This document shows positions 1-4,437 of a stretch of DNA of 6,296 bases, in pieces (within the stretch, counting starts at the first letter, position 1; every line of letters begins with the position of its first letter). Location of the stretch: contig JAJZEJ010000849.1 of the NCBI GenBank assembly GCA_021828635.1, forward strand, positions 1 to 6,296, in the 5' to 3' direction. The position numbers were made by a program, and so were the translations under genes. The notes beneath the pieces are model-generated. The model was not told the DNA's origin, did no database searches, and worked only from the letters and a program-made list of their open reading frames with translations. The DNA is from Chloroflexota bacterium. GTDB lineage: Bacteria > Chloroflexota > Ktedonobacteria > Ktedonobacterales > Ktedonobacteraceae.

Positions 1-260
1 GTGCTATTAGCAGGAGGTGCGTAGCACATGGTGGCAGCATCACGGGCGAACACGGCGTGGGCATGGAGAAAAAACAGCACATGGCTGTTATGTTCACAGC
101 GGACGACCTGGCAACGCAACAGCTTATTCGCTGCGCCATCAATCCCGATCACCTGTGCAACCCTGACAAGGTCTATCCAACGCCACGCCTGTGTGGTGAG
201 GTGCCGGGACACTATCATCCCCATCCGGCAGAATTGGCTGGATTGGCGGAACGTTTCTAG
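1..260 (+). CDS. glcD: Glycolate oxidase subunit GlcD, C-terminal end (5' truncated by window)
   Basis: This is the last 85 residues of an FAD-linked 2-hydroxyacid oxidase. The first complete codon is at base 3 and the TAG stop is at 258-260. Visible residues 10-20 read GGSITGEHGVG, the hallmark of the FAD-linked oxidase C-terminal domain (GlcD, D-lactate and D-2-hydroxyglutarate dehydrogenases). In related enzymes the Glu-His of this motif belongs to the metal/substrate site. The end has the usual NPxKV-PTPRLCGEVPG pattern, but with NPDKV where NPGKV is typical. In the family, GlcD is the flavin-carrying subunit that oxidises glycolate to glyoxylate together with GlcE and the iron-sulfur subunit GlcF. 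The two following genes encode exactly those partners, which makes GlcD the best call over a stand-alone D-lactate dehydrogenase. An in-frame GTG at 57 is an internal codon, not a start. The FAD-binding half lies outside the window. Confidence 0.93.
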   Translation, partial: AISRRCVAHGGSITGEHGVGMEKKQHMAVMFTADDLATQQLIRCAINPDHLCNPDKVYPTPRLCGEVPGHYHPHPAELAGLAERF

Positions 261-266
261 TCGTGA

Positions 267-273
267 GGGAGGA
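267..273 (+). promoter_or_regulatory. Ribosome binding site of glcE
   Basis: GGGAGGA ends four bases before the ATG at 278. It fixes the glcE start there rather than at the in-frame GTG at 263, which lies upstream of this site and has no ribosome site of its own. It sits in the 17-bp glcD-glcE gap, so it also indicates translation within one operon transcript. Confidence 0.8.
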
Positions 274-277
274 TCTT

Positions 278-1570
278 ATGAGCGTTACATCACATACTAT
301 TCACGATGCGCTGACCTCTCTTGTCGGCAAGCGCGTCCAACCGGCTGGTGCGCAGGATACCATAGCCGGAGTGCCAGCGCAATTCGTGGTTGAACCACAG
401 AACGAGCAAGAGGTCGCGGCGGTATTATCCTTCGCCAATCAAGAGGGTCTCAAGCTTAGTGTACGCGGCGGCGGGACACAACTTGATATGGGTACTCCGC
501 CAAACAGTTGCGATATTCTGCTCAACATGACAGGTATGAACCAGATTATCGAACATCAGCCACATGATATGACTGTCTCGGTACAGGCTGGACTGCGCCT
601 GCTCGATCTACAAACACACCTGGCTACCACGCAACAATGGCTGGCCCTCGACCCGCCGTTAGAGTCAGAGGCCACGATTGGCGGCCTTATCTCGACCAAC
701 CCATCGGGGCCACGTCGCCTGCGCTTCGGCGGTGTGCGTGATCAGCTCATCGGTCTGCGCGTGGTGCTACCAGATGGCACTATCGCCAAAGGCGGCGGCA
801 AAGTCGTGAAAAACGTGGCAGGCTATGATCTACCTAAGCTCTACATAGGTGCGTTGGGAACATTGGGCGTCATCGTCGCAGCAACTTTCCGGCTCTATCC
901 ACTCCACGCCGCCTCGAAAACAGTCCTGCTTTCCGCGCCATCGCCAACGCTTTTGTGCGAACTGGCCGTGCGTGTTATTGCCTCCACGCTGGAACCAACT
1001 GCGTTAGATATCAGCAACTCATTGCAAGATAGCACCTATACACTGGCGGCACGTTTTGAAACCGAACCAGAAACCGTCGCCGACCAAATAGATGCATTGC
1101 TCACGCTCGCTGGTTCTCTAGCCGAAACGGCACGTATGCTTGACCACGAGGAAGAGGCACAATTCTGGCAACAATCCGCAAGACAGATGATGGCTCCGCA
1201 CGGCGCAGATGATATACTGATCGTAAAAGCCAGTGTCTTGCCAACAGATGTAGCAACCTGGCTGGAGCATCTACGCCAGATCACACAACACGAGCAACTC
1301 AGTGTACAGTGGTGCGCCCATGCCGGTCATGGCCTGATCTTTGCCCGTCTCGGTGGATCACAAAACATGCTCACAACGGCAGTGCAGCAATTGCGCGAGC
1401 AGGCCAACAATCTACACGGTAGTCTGGTTGTGACACAGGCCGCACCAACACTGGCCCGTGCCATCGATATATGGGGGCCAATTCCGGCGCTATCGCTGAT
1501 GCGCAATTTGAAAGAACGCTTCGATCCGAATGCCATTATGAACCCTGGTCGCTTCGTGGGAGGTATTTAA
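278..1570 (+). CDS. glcE: Glycolate oxidase FAD-binding subunit GlcE
   Basis: A 430-residue protein of the FAD-binding PCMH/VAO fold, the second flavoprotein subunit of glycolate oxidase. The flavin-binding half spans about residues 35-210: RGGGTQLDMG (63-72) is the pyrophosphate-binding loop, followed by TIGGLIST (133-140), GGKVVKNVAGYDLPKL (173-188) and GALGTLGVI (191-199). The KNVAGYDLPKL stretch is characteristic of GlcE as opposed to GlcD. The C-terminus (406-430) ends in the family pattern LKERFDPNAIMNPGRF. It is longer than E. coli GlcE (about 350 residues), as I recall being common outside enterobacteria; no fusion is evident. The start is ATG 278, set by the GGGAGGA site. The gene follows glcD by 17 bp and its TAA stop shares its last base with the glcF ATG (TAATG), so translational coupling is likely. 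The protein is expected to act in a GlcDEF complex at the inner face of the membrane. Confidence 0.93.
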   Translation: MSVTSHTIHDALTSLVGKRVQPAGAQDTIAGVPAQFVVEPQNEQEVAAVLSFANQEGLKLSVRGGGTQLDMGTPPNSCDILLNMTGMNQIIEHQPHDMTVSVQAGLRLLDLQTHLATTQQWLALDPPLESEATIGGLISTNPSGPRRLRFGGVRDQLIGLRVVLPDGTIAKGGGKVVKNVAGYDLPKLYIGALGTLGVIVAATFRLYPLHAASKTVLLSAPSPTLLCELAVRVIASTLEPTALDISNSLQDSTYTLAARFETEPETVADQIDALLTLAGSLAETARMLDHEEEAQFWQQSARQMMAPHGADDILIVKASVLPTDVATWLEHLRQITQHEQLSVQWCAHAGHGLIFARLGGSQNMLTTAVQQLREQANNLHGSLVVTQAAPTLARAIDIWGPIPALSLMRNLKERFDPNAIMNPGRFVGGI

Positions 1571-2946
1571 TGCAAACGACAAATATCCAGTTGGGCCGTG
1601 GCGGGACAAAGCCGTCCACATTTGATACTCATCACGCCCCCGATCCTGAACTGATCGCGGATTGCGTGCATTGTGGCTTCTGCCTCTCAACCTGCCCAAC
1701 CTATCTGCTATGGGGCGAGGAGATGGATTCACCGCGTGGGCGCATCTATCTCATGAAGATGGCCTCCCAGGGCGAAATTTCGCTGAATGATACCTTTACC
1801 ACACACATTGATCAGTGTTTAGGCTGCATGGCATGTGTCACCGCCTGCCCATCGGGCGTGCAATATGACAAGCTGATTGAAGCCACTCGCCCACAGGTCG
1901 AGCGCAACCATCGACGCAGTTTACCCGACAAGCTCTTCCGTGAGTTCATCTTCAGTCTTTTTCCACATCCAGAACGGTTACGCATCACCGTACCTTTCCT
2001 CTGGCTCTACCAGAAATTGGGTCTGAACCGCCTGCTCAACTCGCCACAGCTCGCGGAGCGCATTCCGGCTCGCCTGCTCGGTATGGAGAAGATTTTGCCG
2101 TCCGTCAGCCTGGGTGCTATCTTCGCCAAATCACCAACCTTCACACGGGCGAAAGGTACCAAACGGCGGCGCGTGGGATTACTCACCGGCTGCATTCAGC
2201 GCGTCTTCTTCGATTCAGTCAACGCGGCGACCATTCGGGTACTGGCGGCTGAGGGCTGTGATGTAGTGGTACCTCCAACACAGGGCTGTTGTGGCGCACT
2301 CAGCATTCACTCAGGACGCGAGGTAGAGGGACTGGACTATGCACGCCGCCTGATTGATACATTTGAAGCGTGGGGCGTTGATACGGTTGTTGTCAATGTC
2401 GCTGGCTGTGGCTCCAGTCTCAAGGAGTACGGGCATCTTTTGCGTGATGACCCACAATACGCCGAACGCGCCAAAGCCTTTTCGGCTTCGGTGCGCGACA
2501 TCTCAGAGGTACTGGCAGAGTTAGAACCAATCGCGCCACGGCATCCTATCAATGCGCGTGTGGCGTACCACGATGCCTGCCACCTGGCACACGCACAAGG
2601 TGTTCGTCGCCAGCCACGCGAGGTTTTGCGTGCTATTCCAGGTATCGAACTAGTGGATATTCCAGAAGCTGACATCTGCTGTGGCAGTGCCGGTACCTAT
2701 AATCTGCTGCAACCCGAACCAGCGCAGGAACTCGGCGAGCGCAAGGCACGTAACATCCTGACTACCAGTCCCGATGCTATCGTCACTGCCAACCCCGGTT
2801 GCCTGTTGCAAATCAAAGCATCACTACAACGGCTCGGCACACCGTTACCTTCCTATCATCCAGTTGAGTTGGTCGATGCATCAATACGCGGCGTTCCGTT
2901 GCCGGGATTGAAAGCTACGCGGGATACAAGAGCGCAAATACAATAA
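1570..2946 (+). CDS. glcF: Glycolate oxidase iron-sulfur subunit GlcF
   Basis: A 458-residue electron-transfer subunit. Two 4Fe-4S ferredoxin motifs lie at the N-terminus: Cys32, 35, 38 and 42 (CVHCGFCLSTCP) and Cys83, 86, 89 and 93 (CLGCMACVTACP). Two cysteine-rich CCG domains follow: the first with Cys208, CCG at 240-242 and Cys280-Gly281, the second with Cys337 (HDACH), CCG at 370-372 and Cys411 (NPGC). This is the layout of GlcF and of the related LutA/GlpC/HdrD-type subunits, which pass electrons from a flavin to quinone or a similar acceptor. GlcF is chosen over LutA or GlpC because glcD and glcE are directly upstream. The start is ATG 1570, overlapping the glcE stop by one base, with GGGAGG at 1558-1563 six bases upstream. 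The frame stays open further upstream, but only inside glcE. The stop codon overlaps the A-tract of the hairpin that follows. Confidence 0.94.
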   Translation: MQTTNIQLGRGGTKPSTFDTHHAPDPELIADCVHCGFCLSTCPTYLLWGEEMDSPRGRIYLMKMASQGEISLNDTFTTHIDQCLGCMACVTACPSGVQYDKLIEATRPQVERNHRRSLPDKLFREFIFSLFPHPERLRITVPFLWLYQKLGLNRLLNSPQLAERIPARLLGMEKILPSVSLGAIFAKSPTFTRAKGTKRRRVGLLTGCIQRVFFDSVNAATIRVLAAEGCDVVVPPTQGCCGALSIHSGREVEGLDYARRLIDTFEAWGVDTVVVNVAGCGSSLKEYGHLLRDDPQYAERAKAFSASVRDISEVLAELEPIAPRHPINARVAYHDACHLAHAQGVRRQPREVLRAIPGIELVDIPEADICCGSAGTYNLLQPEPAQELGERKARNILTTSPDAIVTANPGCLLQIKASLQRLGTPLPSYHPVELVDASIRGVPLPGLKATRDTRAQIQ

Positions 2947-2978
2947 AAAAGAAGGTACCTCGTGTGAGGTACCTTCTT
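2945..2978 (-). terminator. Intrinsic terminator, canonical on the minus strand, at the 3' end of glcF
   Basis: A perfect 13-bp inverted repeat (AAGAAGGTACCTC at 2949-2961 and GAGGTACCTTCTT at 2966-2978) encloses the tetraloop GTGT. Read on the minus strand, the hairpin core is followed immediately by TTTTTTATTG, a textbook U-tract that runs into the glcF stop codon. Read on the plus strand, the stem is followed by CAGCAAG with no U-run, so it should be a weaker terminator for glcDEF. It may still act as an mRNA 3'-end stabiliser. The polarity implies that transcription arriving from the right on the minus strand is being stopped here. Confidence 0.75.
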
Positions 2979-3099
2979 CAGCAAGAATCCGTCATAGAAA
3001 CCGTGTCATTCTCACAAGCGGGCCTGGTGAAGACTACGCCCCCCTGCGGCCCATGTTATGAACCAAACATAACCTTCACCATGCATCTACGCTTATGTC
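2945..3099 (-). ncRNA. Candidate small RNA, about 155 nt, antisense-oriented between glcF and garR
   Basis: No known RNA family is recognised. The case rests on order: on the minus strand a -10 box (3111-3106) is followed about seven bases later by a predicted start near 3099, then a segment that can fold, then the canonical terminator at 2978-2945. Within the RNA, TGGTGAAG (3081-3074) can pair with CTTCACCA (3032-3025), enclosing a hairpin of GTTATG (3073-3068) and CATAAC (3060-3055). The two helices abut. GGGCC (3052-3048) can also pair with GGCCC (3024-3020), crossing the outer stem as in a pseudoknot. A run of six G lies at 3044-3039. A 24-codon reading frame (3086-3012) exists but has no convincing ribosome site. 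The ends are inferred, and chance pairing is not excluded. Confidence 0.3.
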
Positions 3100-3105
3100 A
3101 TCTCT

Positions 3106-3134
3106 ACTATACCTTATCCGCTAAACAGAAAACA
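3106..3134 (-). promoter_or_regulatory. Candidate minus-strand promoter for the putative small RNA
   Basis: Read on the minus strand, TATAGT (3111-3106) matches five of six bases of the -10 consensus. TGTTTT (3134-3129), 17 bp upstream, is a poor -35. The weak -35 lies four bases downstream of the last unit of the 11-bp repeat array (3171-3139), the arrangement expected if an activator bound to the array compensates for it. No minus-strand protein gene follows. Confidence 0.35.
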
Positions 3135-3138
3135 GCCA

Positions 3139-3171
3139 AAAGGTGATGTAAAGGTAACGCAAAGGTAACTT
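3139..3171. repeat. Three tandem 11-bp direct repeats, candidate operator
   Basis: Three contiguous 11-base units begin with AAAGGT: AAAGGTGATGT (3139-3149), AAAGGTAACGC (3150-3160) and AAAGGTAACTT (3161-3171). The 11-bp period places each unit on the same face of the helix. OmpR/PhoB-family winged-helix response regulators are known to bind direct repeats with about this spacing, so such a regulator is a reasonable guess for the ligand. The array is about 85 bp upstream of the garR -35, and on the minus strand it lies four bases upstream of a weak -35. The minus-strand promoter is therefore the better-placed target. Confidence 0.55.
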
Positions 3172-3211
3172 CCTTGTGCTACGACTCTACTTTTCTATGC
3201 ACAATCCTTAA

Positions 3212-3251
3212 TTTTCCATTTTCAAGAAAATATTATCCATACTATGGAAAA
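3212..3251. promoter_or_regulatory. Cluster of palindromes upstream of the garR promoter, candidate operator
   Basis: Three dyads overlap just upstream of the garR -35. TTTTCCAT (3212-3219) and ATGGAAAA (3244-3251) form an 8-bp inverted repeat. ATTTTC-AA-GAAAAT (3218-3231) is a palindrome. TCCATA-C-TATGGA is a 13-bp palindrome (3236-3248) ending eight bases before the -35. The element ATGGAAAA recurs before the gene at 6278. Glyoxylate genes are often controlled by IclR-family proteins (AllR in E. coli) that bind TGGAAA/TTTCCA-type half-sites, but that link is inference. The region is AT-rich, which makes chance dyads more likely. Confidence 0.4.
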
Positions 3252-3255
3252 ACAC

Positions 3256-3284
3256 TTGACAAACGGAATTTTTTATGGCATATT
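3256..3284 (+). promoter_or_regulatory. Sigma70-type promoter of garR
   Basis: A perfect -35 TTGACA (3256-3261) is followed after a 17-bp spacer by CATATT (3279-3284), a four-of-six match to the -10. The predicted start is near 3291, giving a leader of about 40 nt to the ATG at 3331. This makes garR independent of glcDEF read-through. Confidence 0.65.
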
Positions 3285-3314
3285 CCAAGTAGAGAAAAAT
3301 ACTTTTCCGATATT

Positions 3315-3326
3315 GAAAAGGATGAG
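3315..3326 (+). promoter_or_regulatory. Ribosome binding site deciding the garR start
   Basis: GAAAAGGATGAG precedes the ATG at 3331, with AGGA ending eight bases before it. The same leader (GAAAGGATGAG) precedes the gcl ATG at 4438. In both, an in-frame ATG lies inside the site, nine bases upstream of the chosen start, and is too close to the AGG to be used well. Confidence 0.7.
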
Positions 3327-3330
3327 CATT

Positions 3331-4221
3331 ATGGCAGAAACAATTGGCTTTATTGGCCTGGGTATCATGGGTCGCCCAATGGCACATAATCTGCTCAAGC
3401 AGGGCTATAAACTGGTGGTACTGAACCGTCATCAGGAAGTAACGGACGAATTCACCGCTAAAGGTGCAAGATCCGCCAACACGCCGAAAGAAGTGGCGGC
3501 CCAGAGCGATATCGTGATTACGATGCTCCCTGACTCACCACAGGTAGAAGAGGTCTACACGGGGCCAGATGGTGTACTTGAAGGTATACATGAAGGCATG
3601 ATCGCCATTGATATGAGTACTATTTCGCCCGTAGTAGCCAAAAATGTGGCACAACAGATGGCTGAGCGCGGCGTCAACATGCTGGATGCTCCTGTGAGCG
3701 GTGGCGACAAAGGCGCGATTGCCGGTACGCTCTCGATTATGGTTGGCGGCGATGAAGCAACCTTCAATCGCTGTATACCCATTTTTCAGGCAATGGGTAA
3801 AACTATTGTGCGTGTGGGCGAGAGCGGGGCAGGCCAGACTGTTAAAGCCTGCAACCAGATCGTGGTAGCTCTGACCTTCGAGGCTGTCAGTGAGGCATTG
3901 GTGCTTGGCTCCAAAGCTGGCGTAGACCCGCATAAGATACTCCAGGTGCTAGGGGGTGGCCTGGCAGCGAACCGCGTGATGGAACTGCGTGGCGAAAGTA
4001 TGCTAGCACACAACTTCGCGCCCGGCTTCCGTATTCGCCTGCATCACAAAGACCTGGGCATCGCCCTCAGCACCAGTCGTAACTACGGCGTCCCACTTCC
4101 TGTGACGGCCCTGGTCGATCAGATGCTGGCCGCACTAGAGGTACACGGACGTGGTGATCTCGACCATTCCGCGCTGCTCACATATCTGGAAGATCAGGCC
4201 AACCACCATGTAGGTGAATAA
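3331..4221 (+). CDS. garR: 2-hydroxy-3-oxopropionate (tartronate semialdehyde) reductase
   Basis: A 296-residue beta-hydroxyacid dehydrogenase, almost the length of E. coli GarR/GlxR. It reduces tartronate semialdehyde, the Gcl product, to D-glycerate with NAD(P)H in the cytoplasm. The Rossmann domain comes first: GLGIMG at 9-14, and Asn32-Arg33 at the end of the second strand, where an Arg often goes with NADP(H) use. DMSTISP (94-100) and the substrate signature DAPVSGGDKGA (119-129) follow. The catalytic lysine is Lys172 in GQTVKACNQ (168-176). The C-terminal helical domain has GFRIRLHHKDL (232-242) and DHSAL (278-282), both close to E. coli GarR and a reason to prefer this over 3-hydroxyisobutyrate dehydrogenase. 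Start ATG 3331 is chosen from the ribosome site; in-frame ATGs at 3244 and 3322 are less suitable, the first lying upstream of the promoter. gcl follows after 216 bp. Confidence 0.92.
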   Translation: MAETIGFIGLGIMGRPMAHNLLKQGYKLVVLNRHQEVTDEFTAKGARSANTPKEVAAQSDIVITMLPDSPQVEEVYTGPDGVLEGIHEGMIAIDMSTISPVVAKNVAQQMAERGVNMLDAPVSGGDKGAIAGTLSIMVGGDEATFNRCIPIFQAMGKTIVRVGESGAGQTVKACNQIVVALTFEAVSEALVLGSKAGVDPHKILQVLGGGLAANRVMELRGESMLAHNFAPGFRIRLHHKDLGIALSTSRNYGVPLPVTALVDQMLAALEVHGRGDLDHSALLTYLEDQANHHVGE

Positions 4222-4238
4222 CGCTATCTCCCTGGCAT

Positions 4239-4247
4239 TGTGATAAT
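4239..4247 (+). promoter_or_regulatory. Weak extended -10 promoter candidate upstream of gcl
   Basis: TGT followed by GATAAT (4242-4247) gives a TGn extended -10 with five of six consensus bases. No convincing -35 is present 16-18 bp upstream (TAACGC, at the garR stop). Initiation would be near 4254, where the first palindromic repeat begins. gcl may equally be transcribed from the garR promoter. Confidence 0.3.
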
Positions 4248-4253
4248 TCCTGT

Positions 4254-4277
4254 GTAGGGGTGTGATGAATCACACCC
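4254..4277 (+). repeat. Palindromic repeat element, copy 1 (REP-like)
   Basis: A 24-bp element opening with GTAGGGG and containing a perfect 8-bp stem, GGGTGTGA (4258-4265) and TCACACCC (4270-4277), with loop TGAA. It matches copy 2 on the opposite strand at 19 of 24 positions. A second, overlapping hairpin, CCCTGGT (4275-4281) with ACCAGGG (4293-4299), shares its CCC, so the two stems cannot both form. Confidence 0.6.
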
Positions 4278-4361
4278 TGGTAGGCACACCTCACCAGGGT
4301 TGCAACGGCCCCACAAACGAAATGACATTGTATGAAGATGAGGATGAGGGCATGATTGCGA

Positions 4362-4385
4362 GGGCGTGATAAATCATGCCCCTAC
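4362..4385 (-). repeat. Palindromic repeat element, copy 2 (inverted, REP-like)
   Basis: On the minus strand this again begins GTAGGGG and ends CGCCC, 24 bp, aligned without gaps to copy 1. Its stem is GGGCGTGA (4362-4369) with TCATGCCC (4374-4381), eight pairs including one G-U, and loop TAAA. A degenerate direct copy of one arm, GAGGGCATGAT (4346-4356), precedes GAGGGCGTGAT (4360-4370) with a 14-bp period and can pair with the same right arm. Two inverted REP-like units spanning 132 bp (4254-4385) resemble a REPIN. Confidence 0.6.
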
Positions 4386-4437
4386 GAGATACTTTTGTCC
4401 TTATGACGTGTTGATCGAATATGAAAGGATGAGAAGC

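Noticed and set aside
28..393. A 121-codon plus-strand frame across the glcD-glcE junction
   Set aside because: It overlaps both glcD and glcE in another frame, and those genes have clear family motifs and joining signals.
3020..3081. A tRNA or a known riboswitch in the glcF-garR gap
   Set aside because: There is no T-loop GTTCRA pattern or acceptor stem, and no recognised riboswitch consensus on either strand.
3012..3086. A 24-codon minus-strand reading frame inside the candidate small RNA
   Set aside because: There is no Shine-Dalgarno sequence before its ATG and the length is within chance. It is kept only as a remark on the RNA.
2964..3146. A 60-codon plus-strand reading frame starting with GTG between glcF and garR
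   Set aside because: Its start lies in the loop of the terminator hairpin, it has no ribosome site, its composition is not protein-like, and it spans the putative minus-strand promoter region.
3139..3171. CRISPR array
   Set aside because: The repeats are 11 bp and directly contiguous, with no spacers and no cas genes; an operator is the better reading.
3535..3933. A 132-codon minus-strand reading frame within garR
   Set aside because: It lies antisense inside a strongly conserved gene and has no ribosome site or family resemblance.
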